Assembly: GCA_025531455.1 (NCBI GenBank)
Contig: JAMYHL010000022.1
Coordinates: 434,001-498,000, forward strand
Direction: 5' to 3'
Length of the DNA stretch: 64,000 bases
From: Apiotrichum sp. Y4204
Lineage: Eukaryota > Basidiomycota > Tremellomycetes > Trichosporonales > Trichosporonaceae
Part shown: positions 32,127 to 43,700 of the stretch, piece after piece
Position numbering within the stretch: the first letter of the stretch is position 1
How the letters are laid out: every line of letters begins with the position of its first letter
Made by a program: the position numbers and the translations under genes
The notes under the pieces: generated by a model
Told to the model about the DNA's origin: nothing
What the model saw: only the letters and a program-made list of their open reading frames with translations
The model's database searches: none

Positions 32127-34062
32127 CTACACGGCCGTGCTCTCGCGCTCGACCTCCTCCATGTCCTCCTCGTCCTCCTGCTTGTCATCCCGATCAGACT
32201 CGTCCCCAATGCCCTCATAAATGCTTTTGGCAGGGAGACCCATGACCTCGCCCGTGGGACGTTCCTTCATCGTGCGGCCAACCGTGTCGAGCCACTTTTG
32301 GCGCAGGACGACCTTGGACTTGAGGCTCTCCTGCATCGCAGGGCGGCCGTTACCCGAGATGACGCCGTTCTGGATCGTCTTCTTGCCGCCGGACCCGTGC
32401 TTCTTAACGCGCTTGGCCCACGACGCCTCAATCTGCTTTTCGAGATCGTCCAGCACGGACGTGTACTCTGTGAATGCGAGACGGCGGCGCGCAATCTCTG
32501 CAAGGCGCGCCTTGCGTGCGTCGTTGAGAGCGGTCTGCTTTGAGAGCAGACGTTGGCATTGCCGCAGCGCAGACGTCACCTCGTCGTCATCACGCGTGGC
32601 CGCGTCAAACTGATGTCAGATATGGAGCCAAAACAACAATTAAGAACCCACCTCTTCGTGTTCGCCGAGCAGCATCACTGATCGCAGCTCCTTCTTCACC
32701 CTGTCCTCGAGATCGACGACATCGACCTTGGCTGCTGTCGCTGGCCGTCCGTCGTCTTCGGGCTCGGGCTTCTGGCCCGCCTCCTCCTTGGCCGCCTGCG
32801 CCATGTCGTCGCCACCAATGACGGCCGCGACTATGCGTTCCGTCATCGGCCCCAGTCCGCGGTTCTCCTCCGCGAGATTGCTGTCCTTTATCTCCGAGCC
32901 CACAAAGCGCTGCACCGGCGGCGGCCCGTTGCTTTGGCGCATGGCGGGGACGGGGAAGCGCGGTGTCGTGCCGATGGGGTTGCCATCTTCCTCGTCCCAC
33001 ACCTCGGTGTAGTGCTTCCCCCGCGGCGGGATGACATAGCTGTCGGGCGTGTCCGCCTTGAAGTTGAGCATGGCGAGGTCGTCTTCCCGCACATCACGTA
33101 TGTACGGCTCTATGTTCTGCCAGAACGTCTGCACGGCAATCTGGCTCGGTGCCTTTTTGTCGCTGTAATCCTCATTCACGTCCGCCTGCCGTTTCGGGCC
33201 CGGTTTCAGCGGCTTCTGCACGCCAGGGCGTGGGGGCACAAGCGGGCGCTGCGGCAATGGCGGAACCGCCCAGTCGATACCGCCGGACACGCCGCCCGTG
33301 GCGGTCGATGGTGTCGGGCTGGGGTCGACAGCTGATGGCGGGCGTGATTTCTGGTGCTGGCCCGGAGGCAGCTTGAGCTTGAGGCCGGAGGTTGACGCCG
33401 AGTGCGGTGGCGGCGTGGGGTGCACTGCCGTCAGGAAATGAGTGATCCTCGGGTGCCTACCTGATCCCTCGTCGTCCGAATCGTGCACGCGTTTAGGCTT
33501 CTTCTTCTTGTTCATACCGCCGTACGTTGTCTGGCTAGAGTTTGGACGAAAGGAAGCTGATGATGCGTTGGAAGGAGCCGGAGAGACTGCGAGTCAGCAC
33601 TGCACTGCAGTTATCTTCCTTCCGCCGGCGGCCGTCCGGCTGATGGTGTACGACAGTACGACAGTGGCGTCTTCCTCCAACGTCTTCCCCGTAATCACCA
33701 CCGCGTTACTCCTACTATCTGCACTCACCTCGTTCCCGCTTAACTTTGACATCGCGCCCGTCGTCAAATCTCCTCCTCTCGACGATTTCCAAAGCATGCC
33801 CGGCACGCTCGTTGGCCGCGAGCGCCGCGCGCTCCCTATCCTCCTCCTCTCGCTCCCTGTCGCGCGCGTCGCGATCACGCTTCTTCTCGTTCCGCTTCCC
33901 CCCTCGCCGCTCGTCATCGGGCGCGGAGGCTAACCGCTGAGAAACGGCCGCACTCTGCGCCGAGAGCGCCTGGTGGAGCTGTTCGAGGTCCTCGATCGGC
34001 GGGAGCGGCGGGTACGCCGTCGAGGACATGAGGGAGAGGAGCGTCGTGCCGCGCGGCGGCAT
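32127..34062 (-). CDS. NGG1: SAGA/ADA complex subunit Ada3 (Ngg1) (571 aa)
   Basis: Exons 34062-33729, 33586-33461, 33424-32652 and 32609-32127; introns 142, 36 and 42 nt. The 36-nt intron (33425-33460) is stop-free in frame. The C-terminal Ada3 domain is clear: VDLEDRVKKELRSVMLLGEH followed by a gap and DDEVTSALRQCQRLLSKQ, NDARKARLAEIARRRLAFTEY, LDDLEKQIEASWAKRVKK. The N-terminus has DLEQLHQALSAQSAAVSQRL and a strongly charged Arg/Glu helix. The middle is Pro-rich and disordered, then IAVQTFWQNIEPYIRDVREDDL, another Ada3 landmark. Ada3 links Gcn5 and Ada2 in the histone acetyltransferase module that acetylates H3 at promoters. The 142-nt intron contains a stop-free stretch but cannot join either neighbour in frame. 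Confidence 0.9.
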
Positions 34063-34828
34063 GGTGGGGGCTGGGGCTGGGTGTAAAAGGGATTGGGAGT
34101 GCGGCCGGGCCGCGTGCACATGCGCGAGTGGCGGTCGTCGAGGGCAATGGAGGGAGAGTGTGTTGGAGTGGTAAGGTGAGTGTCGAGTGGATCGAATCGA
34201 GTGAGAGTGAGTCGCATGGAGAGAGTTGTTTGCGGGGCGACAACCAGTGTGCGCGCATATGGCAGGCGAGGAGAAGGCCAGAAGGGTTCAGTCAAGTCAT
34301 CGCCGAAGACCCTGAGAACACAGTCAACATGTGGTATGGGTAGATTTGGAGCGGAAGCAAAAAGTGTTCAAAATTCACATTCACATTGACGCATTGATCA
34401 CATTTCACGCAGATGGCGCTCATCCATTCCGTCCACTTGGGTGTGGACCTTTTGAAGAGATCTGACAGTCTGTTACATTGGGTGGTGACTGATCGTGCAG
34501 AGTATTATTGATGTGTTGTCGAGAGTTCTGAAGGCAGAGTCCATTCCTCTTACAACCCCCGCGCCCTGCATTACATGCTGTTCTGAAGCCTACTCAAGGT
34601 GGCATCCCCTCCAGCTGCAGTGACCTTCAACCTCTCCCAAATGTAACCTTGATTGCCCTCTGTCTTCTGCCATTTGCCACCAAACGTGCCCAATCTCCTC
34701 TATGTGCCACAACCAATGCAGAAATCTGCGCCTGCGGTGCAAGCGCACGCCGGCGCCAAGCACCGACGATACTACTGGAGGCGTCTATACGCCGCCGCGC
34801 GTCTACTGTACTACGTACAACACGCCCT
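34063..34828. other. Intergenic region between NGG1 start and eIF3h end
   Basis: It contains the NGG1 promoter and the 3' flank of the eIF3h gene. A plus-strand ORF starting at 34649 runs antisense into eIF3h and is a shadow. Confidence 0.55.
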
Positions 34829-36165
34829 CTACAGATAACACCTGACGAGGCCCTTGCCGGCCTCGGCACCCATCGACTTTGCGAGGCCGTCGACCTGACC
34901 CTGGAGGCAGATCATCTCCAACCTGGACGGCTCCTTGGGGCCGGTGCGGAGCTCGGACGAAATGGTCGGGAGCTCGGGCTGGCCCGTCTTGCGCCTGCGC
35001 GCGTTCTCCTCCTCGCGCTCCTTGATCGCCGCCTCGTGCTTGCTCTTCTCACGGGCAATCTGGCGCGTCATGAATGCGAGGTTGTTGGCCTCGTGCGTGT
35101 GCAGCGTGAGCGCGTCGAGCGTGTTGGAGAGGTAGTCGGGGAGCGAGTGGGGAAGAGGGTTGACGAGAGGGAGGAATGCCGGCGGGAGGGGGACGGCAGG
35201 CGAGGAGAGGGACGGGGCGGTGGGAACGGCCGGGGTGGTGAGCGTCGCGAGGAAAGCGGAGACAAGCGCCGACGAGGTAATCTCGACGGGGAGCGGGGTG
35301 AGCATGGTCGCGGCGGTGAGCTTGTGCTCGGTGAGCCTGTGGAGTAATTAGTACGCGTTTCGACACAACAATCTCCACACCACTCACGACGAGGCATCCC
35401 ACTTGCCCTGCTTGGCGGCCTCGCGTGCGCCATCAGAGAGACGGTATGCCTTGACGGCAATGTCGCCGGATGCGGCGGCCTTGGACGCGTCGTGGATGAG
35501 GAGGACGGCCTTGCCGCGGCCGGCGGCCTTCTCGACAGCGACCATGAGGTCAACAGCACCGCGGGTGACAAAGCCACCGTTGTGAGTGGAGAGGTAAATG
35601 CCGATCGGCGAGTCGGGGGTCTGCACCTCGCGGAGGTGGTTCAGGAGGCTGGTCGAGTACGACGAGGCTGGGGTCAGGCCGGGCAATAAAACAACAGCAC
35701 AGGCATCACGTCACAGCTAAGTAGCAACACCTTACAGCTGCACGCGACCGCCTTTGCACTCACCACCGAGCGAGGTCTCGCCGGCCGGAAGGGCGAAGCA
35801 GTCCTCAACCTCCATCACGCCGTCGAGGTCGAGACCGAGGAGGACACCAGTCGCGTCGGGGTGGCTCGAGAGGTTGGTCGGCGGGGGCTGGTTGCGGTCC
35901 TGCTGGAACGTGCCAGCCGGGGGCGGGGGCAGCGAGTCGGTCGAGTGCTTCATGATCTTGAGGAAGACCTGCTGTCAGAAACTGTCCACACCTGGCTCCA
36001 TACCAGGGAGTTGAGCTTGACACTCTCGACCTCGCGCGCGGCCTCGACGTCGAGGAAGCCCTCCATGCGGGCGGGGACCTTGGCGGGCGCCGGGGCAGGG
36101 GCGGGGGTCGGCGCGGCCTGCACGGCAGGGAGCGACGCGGCGATCGCGGCGGCCATGGACGTCAT
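34829..36165 (-). CDS. eIF3h: Eukaryotic translation initiation factor 3 subunit H (384 aa)
   Basis: Four exons: 36165-36004, 35968-35764, 35667-35388, 35336-34829; introns 35, 96 and 51 nt. After an Ala/Pro-rich N-terminus, VKLNSLVFLKIMKHS opens an MPN domain, with GVLLGLDLDGVMEVEDCFALP at about residues 90-115. PIGIYLSTHNGGFVTRGAVDLM and AVLLIHDASKAAASGDIAVKAYRL continue it. No EXnHxHx10D zinc site is present, as expected for the inactive MPN of eIF3h. The C-terminal third (LSNTLDALTLHTHEANNLAF, basic helix, ending near GQVDGLAK) is the helical-bundle segment that packs with other eIF3 subunits. It helps recruit mRNA and the pre-initiation complex on the 40S ribosome. A start three residues in (MAAA) is possible. 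Confidence 0.92.
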
Positions 36166-36802
36166 CGTGAGCAGGGACGTCTTTTGGGGGTTGGGGGTGG
36201 TGGGAAGGATGGTGACGAGGAGGGGACGGATCGCGAGCTCGATTGTGGCCACCACACGCATGCACGCAACAATGGAAAATGGTGGCGCTGAGAACACGAA
36301 AACAGGTGCCACGCTGAAATCCTCCCCGGCGTTTCGGAGATTGGAAAACGTGGGTGTAGCATGAGAGTCAGTAGTCTGAGTTTTGCAGATCAGCAGAAAT
36401 CGGTGACCCCCCAAGATCCTCCTACGATCCTACTTCCTCCCTGGGGCTGCACCAACACGGTGATTCAGAAGCCCCCAAGCGTTCAACATCTGCAACATGT
36501 GCAAGACGACTTATCTTTCCGGGACTGGTGGGAGCTGGAAGCCGCAAATAGCGTCAACAATTCAGCAATTCAGCAGATCAGCAGCTTCATCGCCGGTCGC
36601 TCCGGTGTTGCGGAACGAAGCCCAACACCGTCGCTCCGCAGAAATGCCCGAGAATCGGGCCGAGAGGCCGAGATATCACCGAACAACATGCACGATGACC
36701 TAGCGGGATAGCCTAGCGATATCGACTCATTTGTTGTTAAGGTCTCTGGGAAGCGATGCACATTGTTGTTATCCCCTTTGCCAGCTTTGGATACTGATCG
36801 CG
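36166..36802. other. Divergent promoter region
   Basis: This 637-bp gap lies between eIF3h and the Zn2Cys6 factor. Small ORFs here lack support. There is no TATA box that I trust. Confidence 0.5.
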
Positions 36803-39244
36803 ATGGTGCGCACGGGCGACGATGACGGCGAGGTGGTGAGGGCGAAGCAGGAGGCCATGGAGCCAGACGGCGAGCACGACGAGCAGGAGCACGAGCAGGA
36901 CCACGAGCACGACGACCTCCCGCCCCACCGGAAACGACATCAGCGGCATCTCCTAGCGTACGTGGCCTACTGGCTTGCTAGCTGACAGCAGATGCGTCGA
37001 GTGTCGGCGGATCAAGACCCGCTGTCTGGGAAACGAGGACCAGGTATCCACGTGCCAGCGCTGTCGTGCGTCTTGCCCTTTGCCCCGCTAATGCCAGGAC
37101 GCCTCGGTCTCAGCTGCGTGTACGCGCGCAAGCGGCGGCGGAAGGCGCCCGACACCGAGCCTTCGTGCGTTGCGCAACCTGTAGAGGCTGACAGCAGGCA
37201 ATCAAATACGTATCGCATGCCGAACCGGACGCGGGCCCTCCAGCCCGCAAGTGGAGCGACAGACGTTACACTGGGCGAGATGACAAGCTCGCTCCCTGCA
37301 GCGGGAGGGGTAGCCAATTCCCTCCCACCACAGAGTAGGATACCGAGCGGGATAGCGTCAGGATCCTCGTCGGTCTCCCTCGCCGCGCCGGTCGTGCCCG
37401 CCGCGTCTGCCGTGCCCTCGCCGTCTCCACCCTCCCCGACAACTACACCTGTAGTCGACATCCGCCACTTCCTCGAGCCCCCCCTCGCGCCGCAGCCGCG
37501 CATGCCCCTGCCCCCGCCACAGGCGTACCCGCAGGCACACATGCCGCAGAGCGTGCGCGTCGGGAGCGCGGGCGTCGGCGGGATCGGGGAGGATCCGCGT
37601 GAGTGAGAATGATGATTCGGCTGACGGCAGTGGCGCTCAAGCTCGTGTCGTGGGAGGAGTCATTGCATCTACGCTCCCTGTGGGTTGTTTTGTTGCTGGA
37701 CGTGCTCACCCCAGATATATGGAGCAGCTGAATCCGCTAATCGGCACACTGGATCCTGAGCGTGCGTCCCTCTCTAGCCCGGCTAACCACAGTCCACACG
37801 CATACGTTCCTGCGCGCGGCACCGCTCCTCTTCTCAGCGCTACTGACCGTATCTGCAAAATACTTTCTCCAGCGCCGATACCCCTCGCTGCTGCAGCACA
37901 CGCGGAGCGTGGTGAACCGCGCAGTGGGCGACGGGCGCGCGACCCTCGGCCTCGTGCAGGCGCTGATTCTCCTTATCACGTGGAAGGAGCCGCATGACTC
38001 GAGTTCGTGGGTCAAGCTCGGCGTCGCGATTCGCCTCGGATACCAGCTCGGCATGCATGTGCGGCGGCGCACACCGCTACCCGAGAACGAGGACGAGGCG
38101 CGGCGCGTCGCGGACAGAGAGCGGACGTGGTACACCCTCTCCTGTGAGTTTGTGCAGCTATTCCGCTGACGCCAGCTTTTGATCGATTGTGAGGGAGCGA
38201 TTTTTCTCGCGTTTGGATCTGACCGCAGATACTCGGACATCTACTCGCTCCCGCCGACGGTGCAGCTCGCGGAGATCCCGGACGCGGAGGCGTGGGCGGC
38301 CGAGACGGCACGCCTGCGCTGCGGCGACGACCGGCACGCGTGTAGCTACAGGTGTGCCACATTTACTCTCCTCCTCTGACGCCAGCTCGGCAGCCACGTA
38401 CCGTATGTGGGTGGCGTACCGTCGCCAGTTGCCAAGTATGCCCCGCCCGCTCGCGCGCGAGGTGCTTGACGACCTGTACGCCCAGATCGACGGACATCTT
38501 CAGCGGTGGTTCCCGGATGATCCAGGTGGGTTAGCCTGAGAGGCTACCCGCTGACGACAGCAAAATCCCGGCTCACACCGTTCGAGCAGACGTACCTCAA
38601 ATGGTTCGACCTGAACCACCTGTGCAAGATCAAGTACCTGATGATCGACCTCGAGCCGGAGGGCGGGCCGAGTGCGGCAGTGCTCGACTGGCTCCTCCTA
38701 GCTGAACATGTGACGGAGCAGACGGAGGCCCTCGGCGCCCTGGGCACTCTGCGGTTCATGCAGGACACGAACGCGACGCACATCTCAGCCTTTGGCGTCA
38801 TGGTGTACAATGTGGGTTCTACAACAACTCCCAACTCGTGCTGAAACTCCAGCTATTCCCGCGCTTCACACCCGCGCAGAAACGCCTGGGGCTCGAGTAC
38901 GTGCGCCGCCTGAGTGCCGCGTGCGACGCGGCAATCGCGCCCGACATTGACGGCGAGAGCGTCGTGTGCTTCGTCGGCCGCTTCACGCGGCGCCTGCGGG
39001 CGGTGCTCGACGCAGCTGTACCGGCCGTGCAGGAATTCCCGCAGCCGCAGACGGTGTTGGCGGAACCGAGCGACGGGCTCCGGCTCCCCGAGCTCGGCCA
39101 CCTCGATCTCGTATGTCCATGTCTGCGATGCCGGCTGCGCCCGCCCGCTCACCCCAGGACGACTTTTTCCGCTCCATCCTCCAGAACGGGACGGGGACAG
39201 AGGGCGGAGAAGGTTGGTGGCTTGATCCGGGGGGGATGAGCTAG
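36803..39244 (+). CDS. Zn2Cys6 fungal transcription factor (671 aa, 13 exons)
   Basis: Exons: 36803-36957, 36992-37065, 37098-37164, 37198-37598, 37631-37679, 37715-37761, 37793-38143, 38176-38188, 38229-38351, 38386-38525, 38561-38811, 38853-39110, 39158-39244. The introns are 31-47 nt and all phases agree. An acidic, His/Glu-rich N-terminus precedes the binuclear zinc cluster: C-x2-C (CVEC), RRIKTRC, then TCQRC and LGLSC. The cluster only forms after two introns are removed. A basic linker (ARKRRRK) follows, then a Pro/Ser-rich region. The fungal-specific regulatory domain comes next (YMEQLNPLIGTLDPELHTHTF, LLFSALLTVSAKYF, LGVAIRLGYQLGMHV, ERTWYTLS, SFDRL). It is a DNA-binding regulator; target genes cannot be told from sequence. 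The 13-nt exon at 38176-38188 is remarkable. The intron at 37165-37197 is 33 nt and stop-free. Confidence 0.88.
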
Positions 39245-39448
39245 AATGAAGAGACTGTATGCATAGATGTACGATTAGAGCTGAAGAGGATCCCGTCAGA
39301 TTGGATGGGTCCTGGGGGAGCCAAAATTGATGATGCCGTCACGTGATGGCAAAAGTTGGATTCTCATCGCCACTGAAGACATCACGACCGAACATCCAAC
39401 TCCTTGCCATCCAACCTTCCTCCATCCTCACCACTACATTCCCCCACG

Positions 39449-40446
39449 ATGCGCCAGAAACGCGCAAAGGCGTACAAGCGCGTCATGACGCTGTACGCGT
39501 CCGCCTTTGGATTCCGCCAGCCGTACCAGGTGCTCATGAACACGGACTTCCTCCTCGAGGCGGGCAAGCAGACCGAGGTGGACTGTCTCAAGATTGTGGA
39601 GAGGACGGTGCAGGGAGATACCAAGCCGAGTGAGTACAAATAGTATTGAGAGGGTTTTATGAGCTGTAATATTATTGAGGTTCAGCTCCCCTTGGCCTCC
39701 TCTTGCTGACATCAGTGATTACGCAGTGCTGCATCGAGGCGCTGTACCGCATGGGCAAGGAGTATCAGCCAGTCGTCGACCTCGCAAAGAAGTGCGAGCG
39801 CCGTAAATGCAACCACCGCACGGCGATCGATCCGTTCGAGTGCATCAAGTCTGTTGTCGGTACGTAAATACACTAGAATAAACTCCCCTACCCAAATACT
39901 CACTCGGCAGGCGAAACCAACAAACATCGGTACATTCTCGCGCTGCAATCGCCCAAGCTCGTAAGCAGCCTGCACCACATCCCAGGGCTGCCCGTGATCC
40001 ACTACAATGCGCGCGGGGTGATGGTGCTTGCGCCGCCGTCGACGGCGACCGTGCGCGCAAAGAATGCGGTCGAGGAGGAACGCCGGCTTGAGGGCGCCAA
40101 GATTCTCGACGGGGTCGAGGACGGCGCGAATGTTGTCGGTGTCGGCGCCGAGACGGCGCGGAGGAAAAAGCCAAAGGGGCCGAATCCGCTCAGTGTCAAG
40201 AAGAAGAAGACCGAGCCCGAGGCGGAGGGGAAGAAGCGTAAGCTTGAGGAGGAGGAGAAGGAGCCCGAGCCCGAGGTGGAAGATGCTGGGCGGCGGAAGA
40301 AGAAGAGGAAACGCGGGCGCGGAAAGGGCGTCGTTGCTGCTACTATTGCCGAGATTAAGGCTGGTGGTCTGGGCGGCGTCATTTCGCAGACGTTCGAGTC
40401 TGCGACGGCCGCACCGGGCGGAGACAGCGGGGACGAGTCGGATTAG
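39449..40446 (+). CDS. UTP23: rRNA-processing protein Utp23 (286 aa)
   Basis: Exons 39449-39629, 39716-39859 and 39911-40446; introns 86 and 51 nt. The start MRQKRAKAYKRVMTLYASAF with FREPYQVL-like text (FRQPYQVLMNTDF) is the Utp23/Fcf1 PIN-domain opening. MITQCCIEALY, the zinc-knuckle residues AKKCERRKCNH, FECIKSVVG, ETNKHRYILALQS and IPGLPVIHYNARGVMVL follow the family order. The C-terminus has KKPKGPNPLSVKKKK, a Utp23 hallmark, then a long Lys/Glu-rich tail. Utp23 works in the small-subunit processome, where it binds the snR30 region of pre-18S rRNA. The PIN acidic triad is usually incomplete in this protein, so a nuclease role is not assumed. The Zn2Cys6 gene ends 204 bp upstream. Confidence 0.94.
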
Positions 40447-40705
40447 TGGGTTTATAGACTGTCATGTACCTCTACACTGTGCGCAAGGGGTGAGGAGCTT
40501 TGGCTGCCTGGAAGTGATGTCGTTTGGTCTGCTGCTCAAGCACATCTTGCCCAACACTCACACCACGCCCGCAGCCCAAGGTCATGCAAGAATGGCCTAA
40601 TACTAAATAATACATACTACAATTCACGATCTAGATATCCGGACGCGTCACGCAGTGTCTCGTGCTGTACCGTACTATAACAATAAATTCAGATATCCCT
40701 CGCCG

Positions 40706-43700
40706 TTAGCTCCTGAGGGGCTCGAGGAAGCTGCACATGGCGACTCCTATCGCGCCGTTCTCCGCGCGGCACACGACCGCGCCGTCGTTCTCGACGCCGA
40801 CCTGCGAGTACGGAAAGTCGTACAGGTCGGCCACGCGGCCAATCTCGTGGTACACATCCACAAGGTCGCCGGCCATGAGGGGGAGGAAGAAGAGACCCTG
40901 GAACTTGTGGTTGCCCAGCTCCATCGGGTTGAAGTCTGCGACGGCCGCGCAGGTGTAGAGCACAGGCGAGTTGCGCCAGCTCTCGGAGATCGAGTCGATA
41001 CGCGGCGCCTCGAGCAGGATCTGGTGCCCCGGCAGCTGCATTTCCGGGCCGAGGCCGAGCGCTGTGAACTGCATGTCGTTCGGCATGTCGCCGTCCGCCT
41101 CGGCATAGTACACGGGCACGGCCTTTGCGAGGCTGTTGTCGAACAGCGGCTGGTCGTTCATCGGCAGGCGGGGGAGGCCAAACGAGAGTCGTTCCTTGGT
41201 CTCCACCGAGGTGGTGGACATGGTAGACCGCGAGCGGGATCGCGAGCGGTTGAGGGGGTGCAGGATGTTGAGGTTCGTCATCGAGCGATTGAGGGAGCCC
41301 GTGAGACTGGAAAGGTTGGTCGAGCTGCTGTTCTTGCTGTTGCGCCGTATGAGGCTCGCGAGACCGCCTCTGTTTTCGTTGGGCGACAGGCGCGCCGCGT
41401 CCTGGATCGCAGTGAAGGACGACGACCGGCGGCGGGTGCTGCTACTCAACAGTGAGTCATCCGTCTGCGACCGTTGTGACGACGCGACGGATGGCGTGTG
41501 GTGCAGCGACCCCTGCCGGGCGTGACCTGCGCGGCTAGATGGCCGGCTGCTGCCGTTTTGCTTGTGTCCGGCCGTTGCAGCTAGCGCTGTGCGGGTAGAA
41601 CCCAGGCGCGATAGACCGTCACCGTTGATACAGTCCAGATTCCGCATGGCATTGTTCGGCTCCCGATACGCGTTCAGCCATGCCTTGTGTATGCCGCGCG
41701 AGTTGGAGAGATCGACGAGCACCTCATCCAGGTTGTCGCCATGCGCGGCCAACTCTGTCGGCACGCTAAGGTACTGGCTGTTGAAGGTCGATATCCTATC
41801 GCGGAATGTCGCAAAGTACCGCGCCTGCGCCATGGTGAATGCCGCAACCGCAATCTCAATGATCCGGTTGTATCCCTCCAGGAACGCCGGCAGCTCCTCG
41901 AGCAGCTGCGTGTGAATCGCGACATAGTCGGCGGCTTCCTGAACCAGCGCACGGTCGGGAAGCGATGACTTCTTCGCGGCATTCTTGTGTGCCAGGTACC
42001 GCGCATAGTCGGATGCCTTCTTGTTCAGCTTGTCTATAATCATGGTCGGGTTCTTGGCCGCGTCGAGAAGCTTGCCAAGCATGAGCATGACCGAATCGCG
42101 AACCTCGCTATTCTAATTGGTTAGCCCCGAAGTGAAGTTCTATTGTTACCCACCATGTCCCCCCACGACTTTGCCAAAATGTCCTCCAACAATGCCTTGT
42201 ACGCAATGACCTTGAGTGTCCGGCGGTCCTTGCTCAGCTTTCCGTCCAGGGTGAAGAACTTGAGGAAATGAAGGTTCATGTCGATCTCGCTCTTCACCAC
42301 GGCGCGGCTGCTCGCGACCCACTCGAGCATCTCCTTGCCGAGCGTGCGCACGTGCCTGTCCGCTGCCTCGAGGCGCAAAACGAGGTCCTTGAGCTGTGCC
42401 TGCGCATAGGGCGTGATCTCCGGTGGGCCAGAACTGTCGCTCCCGCTACCGCCAGTGCTCGACGCGCCCGACCCTGACTTGTCCTTTTTGAACCTCCGCA
42501 ACGCGAGGAGACCTCGTCCACCAGGAGCGCCCTTGATGTCCTTGATTAGGCTGGTGGTGGATGGCGCCTTGCCGGTCATGACACTCGTGATCACATCCTT
42601 GCGCCGCTTGGCCTCGTCGATATCCAGCGCGAGCGCACGCGCACCTTCGGCAGCATTGCGGATCTTAAAGTAGTCAGGATGTACTGGCGTCGTGCTTGCC
42701 AAGAGGTCCTCAAACAGCAGGGGGTACTTCATGATGCGCTGGACGGGCTTGATGAGCATCGAGTCCAGGTTCCAGGCATGCGTGTGGGCCTTGACCTTTG
42801 ACCAGCATTCGTTGAGATACGCCGTGTAAGTCGGGTCCGCCTGGAGTTCCACCAGACGCGCGGTCGCAGCCGAGTGCCGCGAGCAGTAGTACATGTACAG
42901 CGGCCGCAGTCGTGGCAACTATGGGTCAGCGAGCATCTCAGTCCAAACCTACCATTTGGCAGAACACCTCGCCGAGAATGTCACTCCCGCCTTCCCCTCC
43001 AAACGACTCCTCCTCGAGGTTTCCAATCGCCTTTTCGAGTTCTGTCGCAAGTTCGTCCGAGAGCTGTGCCAGCTGCGTGAGGTTGAGGAAGACCGCCTTG
43101 ATGTCAGCAGGGGCGAGGGCGCGGCCGCCGCGGAACGTGCTGCTGGTAGTGGAGATCGGGGTCGGGAAGCGCGGAGACGGGAAGATGGCACTGGAGCCGG
43201 CGGAGGAGATGGAGGCTGCTGCGGGAGACACGAGCGCGTCCAGAGAGCCGTTCGGATGCGGGGAACTGCCGGGCTTTCGTGTCGGCGACTTGAGACCATT
43301 CCACGCCGCGGGCCACGACCCTGACTCGTTACCGCTCATCCGGCGGTCCGACGACATGGAACCCTTGAGCTCCTCGACAGGCATCCCGTACGACGAGTTG
43401 CTGCGCACATGGCCCGGACGTGTGTCCACCAGCCCTGGCGTACTTGCTGCCGAGTGGATATCCGTCGACGAATTCTGCGTGTTCGACGAGTGCTGCGAGT
43501 CTGGCCGGGACTGGTGGCCGAACAGGGGCGACTCTCGCGGAATGTACGCATCACAAATGAGCGCGAGATCGGTAGCATGTGCGCGCTCGGTGGTTGCAAT
43601 TTCGCGGATGAGGTGGGCCCTGCGGCTGAGTGGTGTGCCGGTCGTGGACGGGGTTGATGGGAGTGATGGCAGCATCAATGACTGTGGACGCGGTTGTGGG

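Noticed and set aside
33594..33917. Stop-free peptide (VVITGKTLEEDATVVLSYTI) inside the 142-nt Ada3 intron
   Set aside because: It looks protein-like, but neither end can be spliced to the Ada3 exons in frame. Joining 33729 to 33586 directly gives a clean reading frame.
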